This document shows, one piece after another, positions 1 to 6,852 of a stretch of DNA of 33,121 nucleotides (positions are counted from its first letter, which is position 1; each line of letters begins with the position of its first letter). The notes beneath the pieces were generated by a model. That model was not told the origin of the DNA, did not search any database, and saw only the letters and a program-made list of their open reading frames with translations. This DNA comes from Streptomyces shenzhenensis (GTDB taxonomy: Bacteria > Actinomycetota > Actinomycetes > Streptomycetales > Streptomycetaceae). The translations under genes and the position numbers were made by a program. The stretch is taken from the NCBI RefSeq assembly GCF_021462265.1, contig NZ_JAJONF010000066.1, forward strand, positions 1-33,121. The letters run 5' to 3'.

Positions 1-1
1 G

Positions 2-55
2 CCCTACGCGACCAGCTATTCTCCCGCGCTCGCCGCTTCAGGCAGCGCAAAATAG
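2..55 (+). CDS. Possible 3' end of a gene that starts before the window
   Basis: Frame 2 is open from the window edge and stops with TAG at 53-55. It would encode a short tail ending in ALAASGSAK. A strong hairpin begins three bases after this stop, which is the expected layout of a gene end followed by its terminator. The tail is too short to assign a family, and the reading frame rests only on that position, so the call is weak. Confidence 0.22.
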   Translation, partial: PYATSYSPALAASGSAK

Positions 56-58
56 CCC

Positions 59-89
59 GGGATCGCCGGTTGGCCAAACCGGCGATCCC
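59..89 (+). terminator. Strong hairpin, likely transcription terminator
   Basis: A perfect 13-bp inverted repeat (59-71 with 77-89) closes a 5-nt loop. There is no T-run, as is common for Streptomyces terminators. It directly follows the possible gene end at 55. Confidence 0.5.
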
Positions 90-800
90 TCGCATCATTG
101 ACAGTCCACCGCCACCCCCTGCCCGCACATCGAAAGGCCGCAACCGAAACTCAACCTCGCAACTCCATACGACTACCGCCTGCAATCACAAGCAGGCGGA
201 CAGGGCTGCCGCACCCACCTCCAGGACGCGATCGGCTCATTCCGTGGTCCGCCCCCAGGGATTTAACAAGAGGACCGCAGCCTCCACGCCGAGCGCTTCC
301 ACTGACTCCGGGAGACCGACGCCATTTTGGCCCCGGTGTGTGCTCGCCGACCTTCACCCGGCGGTCCACGGCCGCCACCCCCAGCACTCTTGCTTGCCTG
401 TTCGCTGTCGAGGCTAGTGAGGTGCCGGCCTTCCAGACAACTCCGATCACCGCGGAGGCCGGCACGCGGTCGCCACTACGCCACCGCCTCAGCGACGGGC
501 CTCCCGCCTCGGCCCGGAAGCTCAGCACGGACGCATGCCCTCAGGGCATCCGGACAAGAGGCGGCGAGACACGCCCGCCAGCCACCATCGCCCCCGACAC
601 CATGCCGGGAGCACCCCACTGCCCCCGGCGTACAGCTGGCCCGCTTGGCCTGGCCGCACGCTCCGGACAGCCTCACTGTTCGATTGAGGGGCGCACCATA
701 TGCCCCTACGCTTGCCCGAGAAGCCGTGATCTACGTCATGGTGCATGGATCGGCCGCGACAGGAAATGACCCGGACAACACGCGCGAATGGGTTATTTCA
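90..800. other. Gene-poor stretch, no supported gene
   Basis: Several long frames are open on both strands, but their translations are low-complexity Pro/Arg/Ala strings typical of random high-GC DNA. None has a convincing ribosome binding site or a recognisable domain. I see no RNA gene here. Confidence 0.4.
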
Positions 801-845
801 TTCTCGCGGGACATGCACGGGACGGCGGGCCTGGCAATCTGTCAG
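801..845 (+). repeat. 45-bp long-range direct repeat, copy 1
   Basis: This 45-bp segment matches 25891-25935 at 40 of 45 positions without gaps, in the same orientation and 25 kb apart. In the frame shared by both copies it would read SRDM(H/R)GTAGL. It ends about 37 bases before the truncated tRNA. Its nature is unknown: a relic of a mobile element or of a duplicated leader are both possible. Confidence 0.5.
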
Positions 846-881
846 GTAAGGCGCTGACCTGGGAAAACACGCGGGAATCGG

Positions 882-929
882 ACGGCCTCCGGAGCCGTGT
901 GCGCAGGTTCGAATCCTGCCGGGGGCACC
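882..929 (+). tRNA. 3' half of a tRNA-Arg(CCG) gene (truncated, att-site scar)
   Basis: The anticodon stem (882-886 with 894-898) closes the loop CTCCGGA with anticodon CCG at 889-891. A four-base variable region follows, then a perfect T stem (903-907 with 915-919) around TTCGAAT. The 3' acceptor strand is CGGGGGC (920-926), followed by A and CC. The matching 5' acceptor strand GCCCCCG and a D arm are absent upstream, so only about 48 nt of the gene are present. Integration of an element into the 3' half of a tRNA gene leaves exactly such a fragment. The 3' end is also part of the direct repeat described at 918-943. It is unlikely to make a functional tRNA. Confidence 0.7.
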
Positions 930-943
930 TTGCATGAGGTGCC
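918..943 (+). repeat. Candidate attachment site, left copy
   Basis: A 26-bp segment covers the tRNA acceptor end and a small GGCACCT/AGGTGCC hairpin. It recurs at 12594-12619 with one mismatch (position 933). A tRNA 3' end duplicated on the far side of an integrase gene is the standard signature of site-specific integration. A second, looser match (1052-1080 against 12639-12667) lies beyond both copies. Confidence 0.5.
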
Positions 944-945
944 CA

Positions 946-985
946 AAGACCCCGCCATCAGCGTGTTTGCTGAGTGCGGGGTCTT
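946..985 (+). terminator. Rho-independent terminator after the tRNA remnant
   Basis: A perfect 10-bp stem (946-955 AAGACCCCGC with 976-985) with a 20-nt loop is followed by GTTGTTT. It lies 17 bases after the tRNA 3' end and is probably its original terminator. Confidence 0.6.
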
Positions 986-1146
986 GTTGTTTGTGCAGGC
1001 GGATGCCGCCGGAAGCAGCCGTTTGCCAGGGATCACGTTGTAATAGCGTGTTGATCTTGGAGGGCTTCGCGGCAGGTCAGCGGGCGTTACGCGCACCCCT
1101 CAGGGTAGTCCTGTGGGCCCAGGGCGCACCGGTCACACGACTCGGA

Positions 1147-1665
1147 TCAAGCGTTGTCGCCGGGATGAAGGACAGCCTCCGCGATCTCGCGTATGCGGTC
1201 CTGCGTGATGCCGGTGCGCTGCTCGACGGCGAGAGGATGGTCGGTGGGTTCCAGCGCGATGAAGGGACGTTGACCGACCGGACGGGTGTGGGCGTGCGTC
1301 TTCAGGTTGAGCGTGCTGGGTGAGTACAGCTTCAGCTCGGTGGTGAGCCAGCCGAAGTACGGCTCCTCAGCTTCGCGGCCGGGGGTGTTCCACATGTCCA
1401 GGGCTCGGGCGAAGCTGTTACGGCTCAGGGAGACCCAGACGCCCCATGAGAAGAGGTCTTCCCCGCCGATCACCGGTATCTCGATCAGGCCCCTGATGAA
1501 GTAGTGCCGGCCTTTAATAACGCACTGGTCCGAAGAGAGCATGCTGTCGGGATCGTCCGCGAAGCTCGGGTGCCAGACATCAGGGGCCATGGTCGAGTAG
1601 CTCATCGGAATTTCCGCGTGGAACTCCCCGCAGCATGAACACGTGAAGCCAAGATCGTTCGCCAT
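1147..1665 (-). CDS. DUF2199 family protein
   Basis: This 172-residue protein matches the DUF2199 family in overall layout. It has a cysteine-rich start (CxCC near residues 9-12, followed by GEFH), a central FSWGVWVSLS stretch and the C-terminal motif PTDHPLAVEQRTGIT. The function of the family is not known; the clustered cysteines could bind metal. The start is ATG with only a weak ribosome binding site, and no better start lies downstream before the conserved region. It lies just inside the left att-like repeat and upstream (on its strand) of nothing else, so it is probably a single-gene unit carried with the old integrative element. Confidence 0.75.
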   Translation of the reverse strand: MANDLGFTCSCCGEFHAEIPMSYSTMAPDVWHPSFADDPDSMLSSDQCVIKGRHYFIRGLIEIPVIGGEDLFSWGVWVSLSRNSFARALDMWNTPGREAEEPYFGWLTTELKLYSPSTLNLKTHAHTRPVGQRPFIALEPTDHPLAVEQRTGITQDRIREIAEAVLHPGDNA

Positions 1666-1727
1666 GGCCGGGAGGTTAGCCAGCCGACCATCACAGGCGA
1701 TTGGCCGCCCACAGGTGGACAGGCCAA

Positions 1728-1755
1728 AGCCCCGGACTCTATGCAGTCCGGGGCT
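1728..1755 (-). terminator. Terminator hairpin after the integrase relic
   Basis: Perfect 11-bp arms (1728-1738 with 1745-1755, AGCCCCGGACT) enclose a 6-nt loop. It lies 25 bases beyond the integrase stop on the minus strand. Confidence 0.65.
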
Positions 1756-1780
1756 CCCATTCGGCGGTCATGTCGTTGTG

Positions 1781-2272
1781 TCAGTCCGTGAGGTCGTCCC
1801 CCTCCCCCAGACCCTGCATGATCCGGTCGTTCATCTCCTGCTCCTGGCCGTCGATGCACTTGGCGTAGATCTTCAGAAGGACATCGACCGAGTGGCCAGC
1901 GCGGGCGGCGACCTCCGGTGCCGGAACGCCGGAGTTGAGCCACTGGGACACACCCGCATGCCGGAGGTCGTACGGCCGGAAGGCCAGCACCGAGGAGACC
2001 TGATCGGGGACGAGCGCCAGTTCCCGAGCCTGTTTCCAGGCGCGGGAGTACGACGAGGCGGCGATCACGTTTCCCCGCTCGCTGGAGAACAGCCGGCCGT
2101 CCTTCGCCGTACCGAACTCCTTCAGATGCTCACGAAGCAGCCGGACCAGCGGATGCGGAATCGGGACGATGCGCACCTCACCTTGGGCTCGCTGCTTGAA
2201 ACAGCGCCGATCGTGGGCTTCTCCGGAGGCCGCCCACGCCTTGCCCGCCGTCGGACGAGTCTCCGGCCTGCC
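1781..2272 (-). pseudogene. Tyrosine recombinase/integrase, C-terminal catalytic fragment
   Basis: The last ~163 codons of this frame are a clear actinobacterial tyrosine integrase. They contain the VPIP-PLVRLLREHL strand region, RPYDLRHAGVSQWLNSG (box II arginine, with Tyr replacing the first His, as is usual in this group), AGHSVDVLLKIYAKC with the catalytic His and the nucleophilic Tyr, and the IDGQ tail. The first catalytic arginine region, the SAM-like core-binding domain and the N-terminal domain are missing. Upstream of about 2272 the frame stays open to 2578 but encodes unrelated Pro/Ala/Arg-rich sequence, so the gene is broken. Its 3' end faces the tRNA att scar, the usual arrangement for an integrase. 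The missing N-terminus may be the fragment at 4236-4391. Confidence 0.8.
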
Positions 2273-2635
2273 CGTCGTCACTGCCGGGTTCGTCGTCGCC
2301 GCTCTGGGCGGCAGTGCGGGCCACCCGACGGGCGTCGTCGCCACCGTTCGGGCGGGGGCCCGAGCATGCCCACGAGATACCGGTCGCGCGGCCCCGCCGA
2401 CCGGTGCGGCAGCTCCTCCGGCTCTCCGTCCCAGGGGCTGAGGAGGTCCCGCGATGTACGTCACCAGCCCACCGCGTGCGTCGTACGAGTCCCCGGGGCG
2501 GAAGGTCTGAGGCATCTCGTTCAGCGGATGCGGCGGCAGGCCGGGGCCGGCGGGCGGGCGGGTCTGACGGTATCCCACCGGAATCCGTACTAGAATCTGT
2601 ACAGGATCATGACTCTATATGGGTACGGTGACAGC

Positions 2636-2986
2636 ATGGAGATCCCCGAGGTCGTGACCGTCAGCGACGCGCGCGCGAGACTGTCGCGGATTCTGACCGA
2701 CCTGTCGGAGTCCGGCGCGGATGCCGATCCGGTCCTGATCGGCGCCCACCGCAAGCCGCAGGGCGTCCTCCTGTCCGTCGAGGCCTTCGAGGCGCTGAGC
2801 GGCCGAGCGGCACGACGTGCGGCCGTCGCCTCGGCCACCGGCTCTATCGAGGCCGAGGGGCTCCAGGCCTCGGAGGCGTCCGACCGCGACACCGAGGCGT
2901 ACGTAAAGGGCGACCTCGACGCGGACACCCTTGTCGCCCGCGCGATCGCCCGCCACCGACAGACTTCGGAGCGGCCGGCAGGGTGA
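2636..2986 (+). CDS. Two-part antitoxin: Phd/YefM-like N-terminus, VbhA-like C-terminus
   Basis: Predicted antitoxin of the adjacent Fic protein. Residues 1-55 look like a Phd/YefM DNA-binding antitoxin (VVTVSDARARLSRIL, then VLIGAHRKPQGVLLSVEAFEAL). Residues 65-108 look like a VbhA/FicA antitoxin. They contain SIEAEG (Ser70 to Gly75), matching the (S/T)xxxE(G/N) inhibitory motif whose Glu blocks ATP binding in Fic enzymes, followed by the usual YVKGDLDADTLVARAIARH helix region. The stop overlaps the fic start by four bases (GTGA), so translation is coupled. I chose ATG 2636 because it begins right at the Phd-like fold; an in-frame ATG at 2609 with AGGA before it would add nine residues. The Phd part probably autoregulates the operon, and the VbhA part probably inhibits the toxin. 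Confidence 0.78.
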   Translation: MEIPEVVTVSDARARLSRILTDLSESGADADPVLIGAHRKPQGVLLSVEAFEALSGRAARRAAVASATGSIEAEGLQASEASDRDTEAYVKGDLDADTLVARAIARHRQTSERPAG

Positions 2987-3555
2987 ACGATCCGTACGCC
3001 ATGCCCAACGGCGTGCTGCGCAACAAGCTCGGCATCACCGACCATCAACTGCTCGCGGCAGCGGAGGCGGACATCACCCGGGCGCGCCTCGTCATGCTCG
3101 CCGAACGCCCCCTGCCCGGTGCGTACGACCTCGGCCATCTCCAGGCGTTCCATGCCGCGATCTTCGGCGACATCTATCCGTGGGCAGGCGAGTTACGCAC
3201 TGTGAACATCGCCAAGCGCACACCGTTCTGCCCGGCGAGAAACCTGGTGACCTACGCCGACGAGGTCTTCGGCCGTCTCGCCTCCTCCGGTCATCTGCGG
3301 GATCTCCCCCGGCAGGAATTCGTCATCCGACTGGCCGAGCTGTACGGCGACATGAACGTCCTCCACCCGTTCCGCGAGGGCAACGGCCGTGCCCAGCGGG
3401 CGTTCCTGGCCCAGCTGAGCGCCGACGCGGGATACGAGCTGAACTGGTCGGGTTTGGACCCCCAGCGCAACGAGGACGCCTCTGTGAAGAGTTTCCTCGG
3501 CGACAACAGCCTGCTGGAGCAGGTACTCGACGAGCTCATCACCACCACGGGGTGA
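2983..3555 (+). CDS. fic: Fic domain protein (probable AMP-transferase toxin)
   Basis: Fic enzymes transfer AMP (sometimes another nucleotide part) to hydroxyl groups of target proteins; class I members are toxins held by a separate antitoxin. This 190-residue protein has the full catalytic motif HPFREGNGRAQR (His128 to Arg139), matching HPFx(D/E)GNGRxxR, with the catalytic His and the Mg/phosphate-binding residues all present. The upstream region LGHLQAFHAAIFGDIYPWAGELRTVNI is the typical Fic flap region. No inhibitory (S/T)xxxE(G/N) motif is seen within it, which fits inhibition in trans by the preceding gene. The start is GTG, overlapping the antitoxin stop. It lies inside the integrative-element relic, between the two integrase fragments. 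Confidence 0.88.
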   Translation: MNDPYAMPNGVLRNKLGITDHQLLAAAEADITRARLVMLAERPLPGAYDLGHLQAFHAAIFGDIYPWAGELRTVNIAKRTPFCPARNLVTYADEVFGRLASSGHLRDLPRQEFVIRLAELYGDMNVLHPFREGNGRAQRAFLAQLSADAGYELNWSGLDPQRNEDASVKSFLGDNSLLEQVLDELITTTG

Positions 3556-3830
3556 CGCCTCCGTCTCACGACCGGCAGGCGCGGCGCCCGGCGCGAGTCA
3601 AGCCGAAATGGAGTGCGCCGGTTCCCTGGCCACGCGGATACACCAAGCCGAGCAGCCCTCATCCTGGTCAAGGGCGCCCTCTGGCCATGCCATACGCGGC
3701 CCACCCCGTGGGCTGACCGCAGACTCTCTCCGGCTTCGCGACAGTCAACTCGTTCAGCCGCCCTGGGATTGTCACCAAACGATTACACGCTGTCATGTCA
3801 CGTGGACGTACGAGCTTGGGGAGGCCCCGG
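3556..3830. other. Intergenic, no supported gene
   Basis: Short open frames on both strands show no recognisable protein and no good start signals. A GGGGAGG sequence at the end serves the kinase remnant that follows. Confidence 0.4.
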
Positions 3831-3950
3831 ATGTCTCGGGGAGAGCGCGTAGCCGATCGCTACGAGTTGTACACGTCGATCGGTCACGGCGTGATGGGTG
3901 AGGTATGGGAGTGCACCGACCTGCGCCTGAAACGGCAGGTCGCCCCGATG
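3831..3950 (+). pseudogene. Ser/Thr protein kinase, N-terminal stub
   Basis: ATG 3831, preceded by a good ribosome binding site (GGGGAGG), starts about 40 codons that match the first strands of a Hanks-type kinase. It has RYELYTSIGHGVMGEVWE (glycine-rich ATP loop, with Val in place of the second-loop Gly) and then LRLKRQVA. The expected VAVK lysine is not reached: the frame continues as unrelated sequence to a stop near 4028. No downstream kinase domain is found in any frame. It is a decayed or truncated gene whose 5' end and ribosome binding site survived. Confidence 0.6.
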
Positions 3951-4235
3951 ACAGCTCCGGCATCAGAACCGAGCGCGACCAGATCCAGCGTCCGCATTCC
4001 GAACAGCGCCAGGCGGCGCCGACTCTGAGGTGCGCCGCTCAGCCCTGAGGAGCCGTCGGATGCCCATCCGCCCGTCGACGTCCGATGAACCCCGGCATCC
4101 CGCGGGACCAGCTCGCGCCACCGGCTTGTGCCTCGACGGCGGCCAGGGAGTCGACTCTGCCGAGGACGTCGATCCGATAACAACAAGATCGGCGGCGCTG
4201 ATGTGGGCAGCGGGAAGTCCGCCTCGCCCGGTGGC

Positions 4236-4391
4236 AGCCCGTCGGGACGTGGCGAACCTCGCGCTGCTCACCTTCCCGCCTACGACCCATCGCAGTTGGT
4301 ACGGGCGCGCTTTCCGATTGACCTTCGCGACTTTCCACGGTCGGATATCGAGTGAATAATCCAGCTTTATGTACTGAAGTCGCACACCCAT
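4236..4391 (-). pseudogene. Tyrosine integrase, N-terminal fragment
   Basis: About 50 codons read LDYSLDIRPWKVAKVNRKAR then PYQLRWVVGGKVSSARFAT. This matches the start of Streptomyces tyrosine integrases of the type that begin with S-Y-D-V-R-I-W and R-W-V-V-A-G. After the ATSRRA residues the reading frame loses resemblance. The fragment is on the same strand and upstream of the C-terminal integrase fragment at 1781-2272, so the two could be parts of one gene separated by deletion and by insertion of the Fic module and kinase stub. They could also come from two different integrases, since no sequence joins them. Confidence 0.55.
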
Positions 4392-4439
4392 GCCGACGTA
4401 TCTGTCCGGCCAGAGTCGGCTCCCGCTGCCGCTCGCGTT

Positions 4440-4640
4440 CGGCTGTCCGGGTCGTGAAGAGGGAGCAGGGCACCGCCAGTGGGTGGAGGCGGTGAAGCCC
4501 TGGGCCGTCCGTGTACTCGTGCATGGTCTCGAGCCAGTCGTCCGGCAGGTCGGGCGCCTGCCTGTTCTCGGCCTGCTCATTGCCGCAGGACTGTTCCTGC
4601 GGTGTCTTCGGCGCCCGTGGGGTCGCTTGAGCTGCTCTCG
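4440..4640 (-). pseudogene. Unassigned coding relic
   Basis: One minus frame here has protein-like composition, unlike the neighbouring random frames, and includes APDLPDDWLETMHEYTDG and LHRLHPLAV. It has no start with a ribosome binding site and runs into the integrase N-terminal region in another frame. I do not recognise the family. It overlaps the hairpin at 4583-4602. Confidence 0.2.
4583..4602 (-). terminator. Hairpin downstream of the ABC operon
   Basis: Perfect 8-bp arms CCGCAGGA/TCCTGCGG enclose a 4-nt loop, 100 bases beyond the ATPase stop. Probable terminator of the exporter operon. Confidence 0.4.
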
Positions 4641-4701
4641 CAGGCGGTCGGGGCGTGGGCGGGTAACGGAGGGGCTGCTGCCGGCAGTCCGCGTGTCTTC
4701 G

Positions 4702-5406
4702 TCAGGCGTTCACCTGTTCCGTGAGCTTGCCCTTGCGCAGGTGGAGGATGCGGTCGGACTGGGCGGCCAGCAGCTGGGAGTGGGTGACGACGACCACGCA
4801 TTTTCCCTGTTCGTGGGCGAGTTCACGGAAGGTGTCGATGATGCCCTGGGCGGTGTCCTCGTCGAGGTTTCCGGTGGGTTCGTCGGCGAAGAGGATGTCG
4901 ACGTCGCAGGCGAGGGCGCGGGCGATGGCGACACGCTGCTGCTGGCCGCCGGAGAGCTGCATCACGTTGCGGGTGGCCGTCGACTTGTCGAGGCCGAGCT
5001 TTTCCAGCAGGTGCAGGGCGCGGGTCTTGCGGCTGCCGGTGGCGGGTTTGGTGCCGGTGATCTCCATGGCGCAGGTGACGTTCTGGAGGGCGGTCATGTA
5101 GGTGAGGAGGTTGTACTGCTGGAAGATCGTGGCGGCGTGCTTGTTGCGGTAGCGGCCGAGGCCGAGTTCGGTGAGGTTCCGGCCGTCGAAGCTGATGGTG
5201 CCCTTGGTGGGGGTGTCGAGGCCGCTGGCGAGGCTGAGCAGGGTGGTCTTGCCGCTGCCGGAGGGGCCCAGGATGGTGTAGAAGGTGCTGCGTTCGAAGG
5301 TGTAGTCGATGCTCTTGAGCACGGTGGTCCTGTGGCGCTGGCCGGAGTAGGTGTGGCTGACGTCGGTGAGGCGCAGGACGGGCGGGGCGGCGGTGAGGCT
5401 GGTCAT
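4702..5406 (-). CDS. ABC transporter ATP-binding protein (MacB/LolD type)
   Basis: Cytoplasmic ATPase that powers the two FtsX-like permeases encoded just upstream. The 234-residue protein has all nucleotide-binding motifs: Walker A GPSGSGKTT (47-55), Q-loop FQQYNLL (95-101), signature LSGGQ (151-155), Walker B ILFADEP (171-177) and the switch His in VVTHS (209). Length and motif spelling match the MacB/LolD/FtsE group, which drives mechanotransmission-type export or extraction of membrane substrates, often antimicrobial peptides or lipids, rather than classical channel transport. It is the last gene of a three-gene operon, six bases after the preceding permease. The substrate cannot be deduced. 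Confidence 0.92.
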   Translation of the reverse strand: MTSLTAAPPVLRLTDVSHTYSGQRHRTTVLKSIDYTFERSTFYTILGPSGSGKTTLLSLASGLDTPTKGTISFDGRNLTELGLGRYRNKHAATIFQQYNLLTYMTALQNVTCAMEITGTKPATGSRKTRALHLLEKLGLDKSTATRNVMQLSGGQQQRVAIARALACDVDILFADEPTGNLDEDTAQGIIDTFRELAHEQGKCVVVVTHSQLLAAQSDRILHLRKGKLTEQVNA

Positions 5407-5412
5407 GGCGGG

Positions 5413-6798
5413 TCACTTGCCCTTCGTGAGGATGGTGCGGGGGCTCAGGCGCAGCACGGCGCCGGCCGGGATGGCGGTGGCGAGCAGTCCGATGCCGAGG
5501 CCGACGCCGCCGACGGTGGCGAGGTCCGCCGGATCGAGCGCGACCGTGATCCTGTCGATGGGGTCGGCGTTCTCCACGGGCTTGTCGTTCGGGTCGATGC
5601 CCTGATCGAGTCCGGTGCTGCCGGGAGCCGGAGGCTGCCAGGAGTTCAGCTTCTTCTCAGCGGCGGAGGCTTCCCTGCCGAGCAGTGACTGGCCGGCGCT
5701 CTGGGTCAGGTCCGGGGCGAAGAGTGAGCTCACGCCGATGGCGATGGCGGCGACCACGACGATTTCCAGGGCCTGCTGGGTGATGAGCCTGCTCTTCTTC
5801 TCGCCCATGGCCAGCAGGACGCCGTACTCCTTGCGGCGCTGCTTGACCGCGAGGTTGACCAGAAGGGCCAGGACGGCCGCGCCGGCGATGCCCATCAGCC
5901 ACATGGCGACGGTGGCCGTGGAGCGGATGCTCTTGAGCGGGCCCGTCATCTGCTGGACGGCCTTGTCGTTGGCGTCCAGCTCGAAGCCGTCGAGCGCCGA
6001 GCCCGCGACCTGCTTCGCCTTGTCCTCGAACGCGCTCTGTTCGTCGGCGTCCTGGAGGAGGAAGGTTGCCTTGCCGACCTGCAGCGTCCCCTTTTTGCCT
6101 CCGGACTCGAGTGCGGAGATGCCGCCGACGGTGCCGTACAGCAGGTTGGCCGGGCTCAGGAAATTCTCGGGTTCGGGTTCGGTGCTGGGGCGCGGGTCGC
6201 GGTAGATGCCGGCCACGGTGAAGTCGGCCGTCGTCTTCTCGTCGTTGCCGGTCAGGGTGATCCTGTCGCCGACCTTGAGACCGTTCTTCCTGGCCAGCCG
6301 CTCCTCGATCAGGAGTTGCTTCTTGTCCTTGTCGGCGGCTGCGAGGTGCCTGCCGGACAGGAGGGTGAACTTGCCGCTGCGGAAGTCGGGCAGCAGCGAG
6401 GAGTCGAGCACGCCCGTGGCCGAGGTGCCGCCGGGCCCCATGGACTGGATCTTCGGCCCGCCGTCGACCAGCTTGTACTTGCCCTTGAGGATGGCGCGGT
6501 CCCACATCGAGTAGGTGTACTTCTGCACCTGGGGCAGCGCACCGAGCTTGTCGACGGTCGCGGCGTCGATGCTCGGGGCCTGCATGCCACCGCCACTGCC
6601 CAGTTGGTGCATGTCCATCTCCATGTTGACCTCGGCGCCCACGGAGCGCTTGGCCTCCTGCTCGGCCTGGGCCGTCGCGTCGTTGATCAGGACGCCCGCC
6701 AGCACCATCACGGAGATGACGAGGAAGGTGGCGAAGGTGATCAGGGTGCGGCCCTTGCGGGCCCACAGACTCAGCCCAGCGCGTTTGACGAAGTTCAT
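5413..6798 (-). CDS. FtsX-like ABC transporter permease (second of two)
   Basis: This 461-residue membrane protein has the MacB/FtsX layout. One N-terminal transmembrane segment (about residues 16-38) is followed by a large extracytoplasmic domain (about 40-300) containing the typical ERLARKNGLKVGDRITLTG stretch. Three C-terminal transmembrane segments follow, the first two flanking the KQRRKEYGVLLAMGEKKSRLI loop that couples to the ATPase. It is a paralogue of the upstream permease: both begin MNFVKRAG(L/M)SL and share the AMGEKK loop, so they probably form a heterodimer. ATG 6798 is the start of this shared leader. The conserved operon order is permease, permease, ATPase. Confidence 0.9.
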   Translation of the reverse strand: MNFVKRAGLSLWARKGRTLITFATFLVISVMVLAGVLINDATAQAEQEAKRSVGAEVNMEMDMHQLGSGGGMQAPSIDAATVDKLGALPQVQKYTYSMWDRAILKGKYKLVDGGPKIQSMGPGGTSATGVLDSSLLPDFRSGKFTLLSGRHLAAADKDKKQLLIEERLARKNGLKVGDRITLTGNDEKTTADFTVAGIYRDPRPSTEPEPENFLSPANLLYGTVGGISALESGGKKGTLQVGKATFLLQDADEQSAFEDKAKQVAGSALDGFELDANDKAVQQMTGPLKSIRSTATVAMWLMGIAGAAVLALLVNLAVKQRRKEYGVLLAMGEKKSRLITQQALEIVVVAAIAIGVSSLFAPDLTQSAGQSLLGREASAAEKKLNSWQPPAPGSTGLDQGIDPNDKPVENADPIDRITVALDPADLATVGGVGLGIGLLATAIPAGAVLRLSPRTILTKGK

Positions 6799-6852
6799 GG
6801 GTATCGCTCTCTCGGTCCCTGTCGGTGGATGGAAGTGCGGTGAGTGGCCCGG

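Noticed and set aside
98..857. Long plus-strand frames of 176 and 223 codons
   Set aside because: Composition is random high-GC (Pro/Arg/Ala/His), with no domain and no ribosome binding site; they overlap each other in different frames.
842..1096. Minus-strand reading frame with VPPAGFEPAHT
   Set aside because: This peptide is the translation of the tRNA T-arm and 3' end in reverse, a well-known false gene call.
2563..2596. Promoter for the antitoxin-fic pair (TGACGG ... TAGAAT)
   Set aside because: The two boxes are 20 bases apart, too far for a good sigma-70-type promoter; the TAGAAT box alone is not enough.
4390..5688. Long plus-strand frame of 432 codons rich in Gly/Val/Ala/Glu
   Set aside because: It is the antisense shadow of the ABC ATPase gene, which has all catalytic motifs on the other strand.
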